From Mixophyes australis (Eukaryota; Chordata; Amphibia; Anura; Limnodynastidae), in NCBI GenBank assembly GCA_036250195.1, contig JAVHZZ010000003.1, forward strand, positions 23,613,175-23,677,174: 64,000 nucleotides of DNA, in the 5' to 3' direction. Both the position numbers and the translations under genes were made by a program. Below the pieces are notes generated by a model. The model was not told the origin of the DNA, searched no databases, and worked only from the letters and a program-made list of their open reading frames with translations. Numbering within the stretch: the first letter of the stretch is position 1; every line of letters starts with the position of its first letter. Below, in pieces: positions 8,730-22,815 of the stretch.

Positions 8730-8737
8730 ATTGTTAT
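8730..8737. repeat. Right 8-bp target site duplication of the hAT element
   Basis: ATTGTTAT, identical to 1290-1297. Confidence 0.95.
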
Positions 8738-9406
8738 GGAAATCTATTCCTTCACATCGTATACAGCTACTATTCTGTGATGAAAGGCCGGGCAATAGGA
8801 ATCTTCCTCGCTTCCAACATACAAAAATATATTGTTTGTTTGAGATTCAAGTCTAGATCGGTTTCAGTATTTTTATTTTTTATGTTTGGTGGCACTTTAA
8901 TTAGTGTTTGCTTTGTGTGCTAAAACTGCTAACGACGGATGTATTGTACAGTCAGTGTTCGTTAAGGAATTTACATTAAGCCTCTTCTCTCCTCTGCTGT
9001 CTCACACTGATTGCTAATGATGATAATAATGAGGAGAGAGGGAACGGATGGATCCGTGTTCTAGAAACGTCAGGATGGAGTCAGCGCTTCCTCCGAGCCT
9101 TAGTAAATGTCATTCTCCCACCGGCAATTCCCACTTCTCCAGGATATCTGACCTCGCTAATTCTCTACCGCGTTTATATATTTCTTCTATTCCTGTACAA
9201 CAGACACAGCAGAGAAAGTTTACAATCTTGATACGTTACTCGTGTCTGATTCATACAGTTTCCAAATGAGCAAAACTGACGTGTATCTTCTGTATGCTGA
9301 CTGTTGATTTTAAAGAACAGTGAAGACACTGGACCAGAATCACTAAAGAACGCAACGCGAACATATGGTGCGTATTATTAAAACAAATGCAAATTTCATA
9401 TATGTA
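8738..9406. other. Unassigned sequence between the hAT element and the minisatellite
   Basis: No gene or known repeat seen. A short GATGATAATAATGAGGAGAG stretch lies near 9020. No coding evidence. Confidence 0.5.
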
Positions 9407-12400
9407 GCACACTTCCCCTCCCTTCCCCATACATCCAGCACATTTCCCCTCCCTCCCTATAGAACCAGCACATTTCCTCTCCCTCCCCCATACATCCAGC
9501 ACACTTCCCCTCCATTCCCCATACATCCAGCACACTTCCCCTCCCTCCCCCATACATCCAGCACACTTCCTAACCCTCCCCATACATCCAGCACACTTCC
9601 CCTCCATTCCCCATACATCCAGCACACTTCCCCTCCCTCCCCCATACATCCAGCACACTTCCTCTCCCTCCCCAATACATCCAGCACACTTCATCTCCCT
9701 CCCCCATACATCCAGCACACTTCCCCTCCCTCCCCCATACATCCAGCACACTTCCTAACCCTCCCCATACATCCAGCACACTTCCTCTCCCTCCCCATAC
9801 ATCCAGCACACTTCCTCTCCCTCCCCCATACATCCAGTACACTTCCTAACCCTCCCCCATACATCCAGCACACTTCCTCTCCCTCCCCCATACATCCAGC
9901 ACACTTCCTCTCCCTCCCCATACATCCAGCACACTTCCTAACCCTCCCCATACATCCAGCACTCTTCCTCTCCCTCCACCATACATCCAGCACACTTCAT
10001 CTCCCTCCCCCATACATCCAGCACACTTCCTAACCCTCCCCATACATCCAGCACTCTTCCTCTCCCTCCACCATACATCCAGCACACTTCCTCTCCCTCC
10101 CCCATACATCCAGCACACTTCCTCTCCCTCCCCATACATTCAGCACACTTCCTAACCCTCCCCATACATCCAGCACTCTTCCTCTCCCTCCACCATACAT
10201 CCAGCACACTTCATCTCCCTCCCCCATACATCCAGCACACTTCCTAACCCTCCCCATACATCCAGCACACTTCCTCTCCCTCCCCCATACATCCAGCACA
10301 CTTCCCCTCCCTCCCCCATACATCCAGTACACTTCCCCTCCCTCCCCCATACATCCAGTACACTTCCCCTCCCTCCCCCATACATCCAGCACACTTCCCC
10401 TCCCTCCCCCATACATCCAGCACACTTCCCCTCCCTCCCCATACATCCAGCACACTTCCTCTCCCTCCCCCATACATCCACCACACTTCCTCTCCCTCCC
10501 CCATACATCCAGCACACTTCCCCTCCCTCCCCATACATCCAGCACACTTCCTCTCCCTCCCCATACATCCAGCACACTTCCTCTCCCTCCCCCATATATC
10601 CAGCACACTTCCTCTCCCTCCCCCATACATCCAGCACACTTTCCCTCCCTCCCCCATACATCCAGCACACTTCCTCTCCCTCCCCCATATATCCAGCACA
10701 CTTCCCCTCCATCCCCCATACATCCAGCACACTTCCCCTCCATCCCCCATACATCCAGCACACTTCCTCTCCCTCCCCATACATCCAGCACACTTCCTCT
10801 CCCTCCCCATACATCCAGCACACTTCCTCTCCCTCCCCATACATCCAGCACACTTCCCCTCCCTCCCCCATACATCCAGCACACTTCCCCTCCCTCCCCC
10901 ATACATCCAGCACACTTCCTCTCCCTCCCCCATATATCCAGCACACTTCCCCTCCATCCCCCATACATCCAGCACACTTCCCCTCCATCCCCCATACATC
11001 CAGCACACTTCCTCTCCCTCCCCATACATCCAGCACACTTCCCCTCCATCCACCATACATCCAGCACACTTCATCTCCCTCCCCCATACATCAGCACACT
11101 TCCTCTCCCTCCCCCATACATCCAGCACACTTCCTCTCCCTCCCCATACATCCAGCACACTTCCTCTCCCTCCCCCATATATCCAGCACTCTTCCTCTCC
11201 CTCCCCCATACATCCAGCACACTTCCCCTCCCTCCCCCATATATCCAGCACACTTCCTCTCCCTCCCCAATACATCCAGCACACTTCCTCTCCCTCCCCC
11301 ATATATCCAGCACACTTCCCCTCCATCCCCCATACATCCAGCACACTTCCCCTCCATCCCCCATACATCCAGCACACTTCCTCTCCCTCCCCATACATCC
11401 AGCACTCTTCCTCTCCCTCCCCCATACATCCACCACACTTCCTAACCCTCCCCCATACATCCAGCACACTTCCTCTCCCTCCCCATACATCCAGCACACT
11501 TCATCTCCCTCCCCCATACATCCAGCACACTTCCTCTCCCTCCCCCATATATCCAGCACACTTCCCCTCCATCCCCCATACATCCAGCACACTTCCCCTC
11601 CATCCCCCATACATCCAGCACACTTCCTCTCCCTCCCCATACATCCAGCACTCTTCCTCTCCCTCCCCCATACATCCACCACACTTCCTAACCCTCCCCC
11701 ATACATCCAGCACACTTCCTCTCCCTCCCCATACATCCAGCACACTTCATCTCCCTCCCCCATACATCCAACACACTTCCTCTCCATCCCCCATACATCA
11801 GCACACTTCCTCTCCCTCCCCCATACATCCAGCACACTTCCTCTCCCTCCCCATACATCCAGCACTCTTCCTCTCCCTCCCCATACATCCAGCACACTTC
11901 CCCTTCCTCCCCCATACATCCAGCACTCTTCCTCTCCCTCCCCCATACATCCAACACACTTCCTCTCCATCCCCCATACATCAGCACACTTCCTCTCCCT
12001 CCCCCATACATCCAGCACACTTCCTCTCCCTCCCCATACATCCAGCACTGTTCCTCTCCCTCCCCATACATCCAGCACACTTCCCCTCCCTCCCCCATAT
12101 ATCCAGCACACTTCCTCTCCCTCCCCATACATCCAGCACACTTCATCTCCCTCCACCATACATCCAGTACACTTCCCCTCCCTCTCCATACATCCAGCAC
12201 ACTTCCTCTCCCTCCCCATACATCCAGCACACTTCCTCTCCCTCCCCATACATCCAGCACTCTTCCTCTCCCTCCCCCATACATCCAGTACACTTCCTCT
12301 CCCTCCCCATACATCCAGCACACTTCCTCTCCCTCCCCCATACATCCAGCAGACTTCCTCTCCCTCCCCCATACATCCAGCACACTTCCTCTCCCTCCCC

Positions 12401-15400
12401 ATACATCCAGCACACTTCCTCTCCCTCCCCATACATCCAGCACACTTCCTCTCCCTCCCCATACATCCAGCACACTTCCCATCCCTCCCCATACATCCAG
12501 CACACTTCCTCTCCCTCCCCATACATCCAGCACACTTCCTCTCCATCCCCATACATCCAGCACACTTCCCCTCCATCCCCCATACATCCAGTACACTTCC
12601 TCTCCCTCCCCATACATCCAGCACACTTCCTCTCCATCCCCATACATCCAGCACACTTCCCCTCCATCCCCCATACATCCAGTACACTTCCTCTCCCTCC
12701 CCATACATCCAGCACACTTCCTCTCCCTCCCCATACATCCAGCACACTTCCTCTCCCTCCCCATACATCCAGCACACTTCCTCTCCCTCCCCATACATCC
12801 AGCACACTTCCTCTCCCTCCCCATACATCCAGCACACTTCCTCTCCCTCCCCATACATCCAGCACTCTTCCTCTCCCTCCCCCATACATCCAGCACACTT
12901 CCTCTCCCTCCCCCATACATCCAGCACACTTCCTCTCCATCCCCCATACATCCAGCACACTTCCTCTCCCTCCCCAATACATCCAGCACACTTCCCCTCC
13001 CTCCCCCATACATCCAGCACACTTCCTCTCCCTCCCCCATACATCCAGCACACTTCCTCTCCCTCCCCATACATCCAGCACTCTTCCTCTCCCTCCCCAT
13101 ACATCCAGCACACTTCCTCTCCCTCCCCCATACATCCAGCACACTTCCTCTCTCTCCCCCATACATCCAACACACTTCTTCTCCCTCCCCCATACATCCA
13201 GCACACTTCCTCTTCCTCCCCCATACATCCAGCACTCTTCCTCTCCCTCCCCCATACATCCAGCACTCTTCCTCTCCCTCCCCATACATCCAGCACTCTT
13301 CCTCTCCCTCCCCATACATCCAGCACACTTCCCCTCCCTCCCCCATACATCCAGCACACTTCCCCTCCCTCCCCCATACATCCAGCACACTTCCTCTCCC
13401 TCCCCCATACATCCAGCACTCTTCCTCTCCCTCCCCATACATCCAGCACACTTCCCCTCCCTCCCCCACACATCCACCACACTTCCTCTCCCTCCCCCAT
13501 ACATCCAGCACACTTCCCCTCCCTCCCCATACATCCAGCACACTTCCTCTCCCTCCCCCATACATCCACCACACTTCCTCTCCCTCCCCCATACATCCAG
13601 CACACTTCCCCTCCCTCCCCATACATCCAGCACACTTCCTCTCCCTCCCCATACATCCAGCACACTTCCTCTCCCTCCCCATATATCCAGCACACTTCCT
13701 CTCCCTCCCCATACATCCAGCACACTTCCTCTCCCTCCCCATACATCCAGCACACTTCCTCTCCCTCCCCCATATATCCAGCACACTTCCTCTCCCTCCC
13801 CCATACATCCAGCACACTTCCTCTCCCTCCCCCATACATCAGCACACTTCCTCTCCCTCCCCCATACATCCAGCACACTTCCTCTCCCTCCCCATACATC
13901 CAGCACACTTCCTCTCCCTCCCCATACATCCAGCACACTTCCTCTCCATCCCCATACATCCAGCACACTTCCTCTCCATCCCCATACATCCAGCACACTT
14001 CCCCTCCATCCCCCATACATCCAGTACACTTCCTCTCCCCCCCCATACATCCAGTACACTTCCTCTCCCTCCCCATACATCCAGCACTCTTCCTCTCCCT
14101 CCCCCATACATCCAGCACACTTCCTCTCCCTCCCCATACATCCAGCACACTTCCTCTCCCTCCCCATACATCCAGCACACTTCCTCTCCCTCCCCATACA
14201 TCCAGCACACTTCCTCTCCCTCCCCATACATCCAGCACACTTCCTCTCCCTCCCCATACATCCAGCACACTTCCTCTCCCTCCCCATACATCCAGCACAC
14301 TTCCTCTCCCTCCCCATACATCCAGCACTCTTCCTCTCCCTCCCCCATACATCCAGCACACTTCCTCTCCCTCCCCCATACATCCAGCACACTTCCTCTC
14401 CCTCCCCCATACATCCAGCACACTTCCTCTCCATCCCCCATACATCCAGCACACTTCCTCTCCATCCCCCATACATCCAGCACACTTCCTCTCCCTCCCC
14501 AATACATCCAGTACACTTCCTCTTCCCTCCCCAATACATCCAGTACACTTCCTCTTCCCCCCCATACATCCAGCACACTTCCTCTTCCCCCCCATACATC
14601 CAGCACACTTCCTCTCCCTCCCCAATACATCCAGTACACTTCCTCTCCCTCCCCCATACATCCAGCACACTTCCTCTCCATCCCCCATACATCCAGCACA
14701 CTTCCTCTCCATCCCCCATACATCCAGCACACTTCCTCTCCCTCCCCAATACATCCAGTACACTTCCTCTTCCCCCCCATACATCCAGCACACTTCCTCT
14801 CCCTCCCCAATACATCCAGTACACTTCCTCTCCCTCCCCCATACATCCAGCACACTTCCTCTCCCTCCCCATACATCCAGCACACTTCCCCTCCCTCCCC
14901 ATACATCCAGCACACTTCCTCTCCCTCCCCCATACATCCACCACACTTCCTCTCCCTCCCCATACATCCAGCACACTTCCTCTCCCTCCCCCATATATCC
15001 AGCACACTTCCTCTCCCTCCCCATACATCCAGCACACTTCCTCTCCCTCCCCCATATATCCAGCACACTTCCTCTCCCTCCCCCATACATCCAGCACACT
15101 TCCTCTCCCTCCCCCATACATCCAGCACACTTCCTCTTCCTCCCCCATACATCAGCACACTTCCTCTCCCTCCCCCATACATCCAGCACACTTCCTCTCC
15201 CTCCCCATACATCCAGCACACTTCCTCTCCATCCCCATACATCCAGCACACTTCCCCTCCATCCCCCATACATCCAGTACACTTCCTCTCCCTCCCCATA
15301 CATCCAGCACACTTCCTCTCCATCCCCATACATCCAGCACACTTCCCCTCCATCCCCCATACATCCAGTACACTTCCTCTCCCTCCCCATACATCCAGCA

Positions 15401-18400
15401 CTCTTCCTCTCCCTCCCCCATACATCCAGCACACTTCCTCTCCCTCCCCATACATCCAGCACACTTCCTCTCCCTCCCCATACATCCAGCACACTTCCTC
15501 TCCCTCCCCATACATCCAGCACACTTCCTCTCCCTCCCCATACATCCAGCACACTTCCTCTCCCTCCCCATACATCCAGCACTCTTCCTCTCCCTCCCCC
15601 ATACATCCAGCACACTTCCTCTCCCTCCCCCATACATCCAGCACACTTCCTCTCCATCCCCCATACATCCAGCACACTTCCTCTCCCTCCCCAATACATC
15701 CAGCACACTTCCTCTCCCTCCCCCATACATCCAGCACACTTCCTCTCCCTCCCCCATACATCCAGCACACTTCCTCTCCCTCCCCATACATCCAGCACTC
15801 TTCCTCTCCCTCCCCATACATCCAGCACACTTCCTCTCCCTCCCCCATACATCCAGCACACTTCCTCTCTCTCCCCCATACATCCAACACACTTCTTCTC
15901 CCTCCCCCATACATCCAGCACACTTCCTCTTCCTCCCCCATACATCCAGCACTCTTCCTCTCCCTCCCCCATACATCCAGCACTCTTCCTCTCCCTCCCC
16001 CATACATCCAGCACTCTTCCTCTCCCTCCCCATACATCCAGCACTCTTCCTCTCCCTCCCCATACATCCAGCACACTTCCCCTCCCTCCCCCATACATCC
16101 AGCACACTTCCTCTCCCTCCCCCATACATCCAGCACTCTTCCTCTCCCTCCCCATACATCCAGCACACTTCCCCTCCCTCCCCCATACATCCACCACACT
16201 TCCTCTCCCTCCCCCATACATCCAGCACACTTCCCCTCCCTCCCCATACATCCAGCACACTTCCTCTCCCTCCCCCATACATCCACCACACTTCCTCTCC
16301 CTCCCCCATACATCCAGCACACTTCCCCTCCCTCCCCATACATCCAGCACACTTCCTCTCCCTCCCCATACATCCAGCACACTTCCTCTCCCTCCCCATA
16401 TATCCAGCACACTTCCTCTCCCTCCCCATACATCCAGCACACTTCCTCTCCCTCCCCATACATCCAGCACACTTCCTCTCCCTCCCCCATATATCCAGCA
16501 CACTTCCTCTCCCTCCCCCATACATCCAGCACACTTCCTCTCCCTCCCCCATACATCCAGCACACTTCCTCTTCCTCCCCCATACATCAGCACACTTCCT
16601 CTCCCTCCCCCATACATCCAGCACACTTCCTCTCCCTCCCCATACATCCAGCACACTTCCTCTCCCTCCCCATACATCCAGCACACTTCCTCTCCATCCC
16701 CATACATCCAGCACACTTCCTCTCCATCCCCATACATCCAGCACACTTCCCCTCCATCCCCCATACATCCAGTACACTTCCTCTCCCCCCCCATACATCC
16801 AGTACACTTCCTCTCCCTCCCCATACATCCAGCACTCTTCCTCTCCCTCCCCCATACATCCAGCACACTTCCTCTCCCTCCCCCATACATCCAGCACACT
16901 TCCTCTCTCTCCCCCATACATCCAACACACTTCTTCTCCCTCCCCCATACATCCAGCACACTTCCTCTTCCTCCCCCATACATCCAGCACTCTTCCTCTC
17001 CCTCCCCCATACATCCAGCACTCTTCCTCTCCCTCCCCATACATCCAGCACTCTTCCTCTCCCTCCCCATACAGCCAGCACACTTCCCCTCCCTCCCCCA
17101 TACATCCAGCACACTTCCCCTCCCTCCCCCATACATCCAGCACACTTCCTCTCCCTCCCCCATACATCCAGCACTCTTCCTCTCCCTCCCCATACATCCA
17201 GCACACTTCCCCTCCCTCCCCCACACATCCACCACACTTCCTCTCCCTCCCCCATACATCCAGCACACTTCCCCTCCCTCCCCATACATCCAGCACACTT
17301 CCTCTCCCTCCCCCATACATCCACCACACTTCCTCTCCCTCCCCCATACATCCAGCACACTTCCCCTCCCTCCCCATACATCCAGCACACTTCCTCTCCC
17401 TCCCCATACATCCAGCACACTTCCTCTCCCTCCCCATATATCCAGCACACTTCCTCTCCCTCCCCATACATCCAGCACACTTCCTCTCCCTCCCCATACA
17501 TCCAGCACACTTCCTCTCCCTCCCCCATATATCCAGCACACTTCCTCTCCCTCCCCCATACATCCAGCACACTTCCTCTCCCTCCCCATACATCCAGCAC
17601 TCTTCCTCTCCCTCCCCATACATCCAGCACACTTCCTCTCCCTCCCCCATACATCCAGCACACTTCCTCTCTCTCCCCCATACATCCAACACACTTCTTC
17701 TCCCTCCCCCATACATCCAGCACACTTCCTCTTCCTCCCCCATACATCCAGCACTCTTCCTCTCCCTCCCCCATACATCCAGCACTCTTCCTCTCCCTCC
17801 CCCATACATCCAGCACTCTTCCTCTCCCTCCCCATACATCCAGCACTCTTCCTCTCCCTCCCCATACATCCAGCACACTTCCCCTCCCTCCCCCATACAT
17901 CCAGCACACTTCCTCTCCCTCCCCCATACATCCAGCACTCTTCCTCTCCCTCCCCATACATCCAGCACACTTCCCCTCCCTCCCCCATACATCCACCACA
18001 CTTCCTCTCCCTCCCCCATACATCCAGCACACTTCCCCTCCCTCCCCATACATCCAGCACACTTCCTCTCCCTCCCCCATACATCCACCACACTTCCTCT
18101 CCCTCCCCCATACATCCAGCACACTTCCCCTCCCTCCCCATACATCCAGCACACTTCCTCTCCCTCCCCATACATCCAGCACACTTCCTCTCCCTCCCCA
18201 TATATCCAGCACACTTCCTCTCCCTCCCCATACATCCAGCACACTTCCTCTCCCTCCCCATACATCCAGCACACTTCCTCTCCCTCCCCCATATATCCAG
18301 CACACTTCCTCTCCCTCCCCCATACATCCAGCACACTTCCTCTCCCTCCCCCATACATCCAGCACACTTCCTCTTCCTCCCCCATACATCAGCACACTTC

Positions 18401-20004
18401 CTCTCCCTCCCCCATACATCCAGCACACTTCCTCTCCCTCCCCATACATCCAGCACACTTCCTCTCCCTCCCCATACATCCAGCACACTTCCTCTCCATC
18501 CCCATACATCCAGCACACTTCCTCTCCATCCCCATACATCCAGCACACTTCCCCTCCATCCCCCATACATCCAGTACACTTCCTCTCCCCCCCCATACAT
18601 CCAGTACACTTCCTCTCCCTCCCCATACATCCAGCACTCTTCCTCTCCCTCCCCCATACATCCAGCACACTTCCTCTCCCTCCCCATACATCCAGCACAC
18701 TTCCTCTCCCTCCCCATACATCCAGCACACTTCCTCTCCCTCCCCATACATCCAGCACACTTCCTCTCCCTCCCCATACATCCAGCACACTTCCTCTCCC
18801 TCCCCATACATCCAGCACTCTTCCTCTCCCTCCCCCATACATCCAGCACACTTCCTCTCCCTCCCCCATACATCCAGCACACTTCCTCTTCCTCCCCCAT
18901 ACATCCAGCACACTTCCTCTCCATCCCCCATACATCCAGCACACTTCCTCTCCCTCCCCAATACATCCAGTACACTTCCTCTTCCCCCCCATACATCCAG
19001 CACACTTCCTCTCCCTCCCCAATACATCCAGTACACTTCCTCTTCCCCCCCATACATCCAGCACACTTCCTCTCCCTCCCCAATACATCCAGTACACTTC
19101 CTCTCCCTCCCCCATACATCCAGCACACTTCCTCTCCCTCCCCATACATCCAGCACACTTCCTCTCTCTCCCCCATACATCCAACACACTTCTTCTCCCT
19201 CCCCCATACATCCAGCACACTTCCTCTTCCTCCCCCATACATCCAGCACTCTTCCTCTCCCTCCCCCATACATCCAGCACTCTTCCTCTCCCTCCCCATA
19301 CATCCAGCACACTTCCCCTCCCTCCCCCATACATCCAGCACACTTCCTCTCCCTCCACCATACATCCAGCACACTTCCTCTCCCTCCCCCATACATCCAA
19401 CACACTTCCCCTCCCTCCCCCATACATCCACCACACTTCCTCTCCCTCCCCCATACATCCAGCACACTTCCCCTCCCTCCCCATACATCCAGCACACTTC
19501 CTCTCCCTCCCCCATACATCCAGCACACTTCCCCTCCCTCCCCCATACATCCAGCACACTTCCTCTCCCTCCCCCATACATCCACCACACTTCCTCTCCC
19601 TCCCCCATACATCCAGCACACTTCCCCTCCCTCCCCCATACATCCAGCACACTTCCTCTCCCTCCCCCATACATCCACCACACTTCCTCTCCCTCCCCCA
19701 TACATCCAGCACACTTCCCCTCCCTCCCCATACATCCAGCACACTTCCTCTCCCTCCCCCATACATCCAGCACACTTCCTCTCCATCCCCCATACATCCA
19801 GTACACTTCCTCTCCATCCCCATACATCCAGCACACTTCCTCTCCCTCCCCCATACATCCAGCACACTTCCCCTCCCTCCCCATACATCCAGCACACTTC
19901 CTCTCCCTCCCCCATACATCCAGCACACTTCCTCTCCCTCCCCCATACATCCAGCACACTTCCTCTCCCTCCCCCATACATCCAGCACACTTCCTCTCCC
20001 TCCC
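9407..20004. repeat. Giant 30/31-bp minisatellite, about 350 units
   Basis: Every unit has a CATACATCCAGCACACTT core and a pyrimidine linker (CCTCTCCCTCCCC and variants). Unit length is 30 bases with four terminal C and 31 with five. Variants include CAGTAC, CCACCAC, CAGCACTC, CTCCATCC and ATATATCC. The array is pyrimidine-rich on the plus strand and G-rich on the minus strand. Because units rarely contain a stop in any minus frame, reading frames up to about 2,970 codons appear. These are repeat artefacts with no start context or protein family. A one-base deletion giving CATACATCAGCAC recurs at about 11091, 11799, 11981, 13839, 15152, 16587 and 18389, and marks higher-order blocks. Confidence 0.97.
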
Positions 20005-20323
20005 AATATCATCTTAAAAGGGTCACTCTGAGACAGCGAGATAATCCAGGCACAAATATAAAGGATGTACAGCAAGAACGCGGCACAGCGCACACATTAC
20101 TATACACCCACACTTATTATTCCCCCCACGCGGAGGCAATAAGCAGTAATAGAAAGCCACATACTAATCTATTAGATATTTGAATGTAAACTTTGTTAAA
20201 TTGAGTACAGTTCCTTACTATTCAAAGTATGTGTTCGTACGTCAACCAATCAGCAACAAGCTTTAATCACTCTAGCACCTGTCTAAGACCTAACACATTG
20301 GCCCTTTTTTTGTTTATTGCTTA
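20005..20323. other. Unassigned sequence
   Basis: Mixed DNA. A CCAATCAGC-containing stretch near 20245 may be half of a palindromic MITE, but no second arm was found. Confidence 0.4.
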
Positions 20324-20629
20324 GGCACAGTGGCTCAGTGGTTAGCACTTCTCCCTCACAGCACTGGGGTCATGAGTTCAATTCCTGACCATGGCCTTCT
20401 CTGTGTGCAGTTGAATGTTCTCCCAGTGTTTGCGTGGGTTTACTCTGGGTGCTCTGGTTTCCTCCCACACTCCAAAAACATACTAGTAGGTTAATTGGCT
20501 GCTAAAATTGACCCATGTATGTTAGGGAATTTAGACTAAGTTCACAGGGACCGATGTGAATGAGTTCTCTGTACAGCGCTGCAGGATCAGTGGTGCTTTG
20601 TAAACAAATGATGATGATGACGATGATGC
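20324..20629 (+). mobile_element. tRNA-derived SINE, near full length, with GAT tail
   Basis: The left part has RNA polymerase III promoter boxes: A box TGGCTCAGTGG at 20331-20341 and B box GTTCAATTC at 20376-20384. The body contains CCTCCCACACTCC, ACATACTAGTAGGTTAATTG and a TGTACAGCGCTGC segment. It ends in a GATGATGATGACGATGATG tail. The right part resembles a LINE 3' end, as SINEs often share. This is the reference copy for the others in the window. Confidence 0.85.
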
Positions 20630-21335
20630 ATACGCCTCTTCCCGTTCTGCCCTTTAAATAATAAGCAGTAGGAAGTGTAATTTGCGTTTGGACATGAAAT
20701 GGGTGCAATTGCGTTCACTGGTGTAAAAGTTGGAAATGCTACTCTTCGTAATGCAAAACATTTTAACGTATTGAGGCATAATTATCCAGTGACAGCACTG
20801 TTCCATCGCTGTGGATAGGTGAAATGTTGGCGTATCATGGCAGAGTAGCATGCCGTGGCTTATACGATGATACAATATTCACAATTCAGTATAATGGTGT
20901 TTTGCTCAGCACATACAGAAACAGACAGAATGTGATATTTCACCAAGTCTTCCTGTTAACCTTGGAAAGCTATCGATCTAACATGCAGCTGTGATCCTAA
21001 CACTGTACTGTGATCCATCACATGCTCTCTAACAATGTAATATAACCACAGCATATGGTAGTTACAAGCAAACTCCTAATGCAACGGTTCCTGACTTATG
21101 GGAAATGACCCACAAATAGGACACATGACGTTCTTTGGACGAATTACCATCACCCTCTGTTGGCAAAATGATGACATTGTAAAACAATGACTGTCCTAGC
21201 CATATTTAGAATTAGTAATAGTAGTGTGTAGTAAAACTTCACACTATGCATTTAATTCCTATCCATGCATTAATTTGTCTGCTACAAATAAATCATATTT
21301 TTATTTGGTTTAATTAGATTTTCTTTTCAACCTAT
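20630..21335. other. Unassigned sequence
   Basis: AT-rich DNA with no supported gene, repeat or promoter. Confidence 0.5.
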
Positions 21336-21756
21336 TGTGGCAAAGAGGAATATTTGCCACAGTTCCCCTATAAGGGAACAGATAGGAGCACAGTTAGTCT
21401 GCAGCAGCAGGCTGCAGACAGGGTTAAGGTTTCCCTAGTTTCCTCTCTTAGCACACACACACAGGTGTTCCACATGGGTGTGATTGCTTTGTTGTGATTT
21501 GTTGTAGTGCTTGGGGTGGAGGATAAAGACACTGTCTGTATGTGTGGGTGGGACCACCGATGCCAGTCAGTGGCCAGCTTGCAGACAGGGAAGTTATGTG
21601 TAGCCAGATGTAGGTGGTGGGGATTCTTGTGTACTGTTTATGGATATGACTGCTGTACCAGCATTGAAACTGTTTACCATCCTGACAACTGCTAATAAAC
21701 AGCTAGATGGTTCAGCATACCTGTGTCGGAGTCCTGTGAATGCTGTACTTTCTCCA
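21336..21756 (+). mobile_element. Candidate solo LTR, 421 bp
   Basis: The segment begins TGTGGCAAAGAGG and ends TTTCTCCA (TG...CA), flanked by CCTAT and ACTAT, one mismatch apart. An AATAAA lies near 21693, and CTATAAGGGAAC near 21368 could be a TATA-like element. No internal coding part is present. The boundaries are tentative, because a 4-of-5 match can arise by chance. Confidence 0.35.
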
Positions 21757-22815
21757 ACTATCTACTTGTGGGCTAGAGGATTCAGCCAACATGTATCAAG
21801 TGAGTTTGAAAAGATAGTAGCCTGGGCTTTTACACTTCCTTCCAGTCAGAACTATTGTCAGTGGTGTGACGCAGGGGTTTGTGGGGGAGCGTATTTACTA
21901 AGTACACCTGAAGCACCCCACAAAACACATTGGTTAAGCGCTGTTGCGCCTCAATTGTCCGCCCAGTATATATCAGCGCACACGCCACCTCTCTGAACTC
22001 AGGAGCAGGCTTCCCAAACTGACAGCACGCCTGGTTGTGTGGAGAAGCTGAGAAACCTTCAAGAGTGGTCCCATAAACGTCACATCGACTTCCAACCTCG
22101 TACCACTTAAATAAAACCCCTTTCATTTATATAATATTTTGGTTTATCCTTACTAATGGCTTAAATTAATCACGACAGTGACTCTGAACTAATCAGAGCC
22201 CTGGAAAGTCCATGCTGGTTATTACTGTAACAGGAAGACCACAACTTCTAGTCAAATCATTTTAATTTATAATAAATCATTCCCGCTTGATCTATTGCTC
22301 TCCTGGTGTTACTTTCTAGCCGTCCGATATCCAGGTCAGAGGAATACGAGACCATAGATGACAAGGGACTGGCTACGTACCCAATGCTTACCGTAAATGG
22401 CACTATTGTATTTCATCATTCGGCCCAAAGGTACACACAACCTGATTTTGTCAAATTTACATCCGTGGCCAAATTGGAAACTGTTCCTGCCGTTTACTGT
22501 GGGCCCGTGGGTGGCCAACTTGAGATTTCAGGTTTCTTCACATAGTTATGTCTAGACCATTTCCTACGCTATAGTTCCTAGTTGTTAAGAAGATCAAAAT
22601 TACTGAAGATACTATGGACACAGTTGGAGAATCAGAGGCTTCTTTGTACAAAATGCCATCGGCAACGGTTACAGATACGCGGGAAAGGGCAGGAAGGAGG
22701 AGGATTAGGGCAAAGGAATAATAAATTAGCTAGCCTCTCAATGTCCTCCAGTTTGGGAAGGTTAATCCAAAGGATCATGGCAACTTTAGGTATTCACCAA
22801 CTACGGAAAAGTTTC
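21757..22815. other. Unassigned sequence
   Basis: Short open frames only, none with a recognisable motif. An AATAAA occurs near 22112. No gene is supported. Confidence 0.5.

Noticed and set aside
9365..10033. Plus-strand 222-codon frame rich in HTSS and PPYI repeats
   Set aside because: Opposite-strand artefact of the same minisatellite.
11071..19977. Very long minus-strand open frame of about 2,968 codons (and several of 300-1,170 codons) with cysteine- and glycine-rich repeats
   Set aside because: It lies wholly in the 30/31-bp minisatellite. Parallel frames in all three phases are equally open, the repeat has no stop codon, and 31-bp units shift the frame freely. No start context, signal or known domain.
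20331..20384. Possible tRNA gene, because A and B boxes are present
   Set aside because: The sequence does not fold into a full tRNA cloverleaf by eye and is followed by a SINE body and tail. The same unit recurs at least eight times, so these are SINE promoters.
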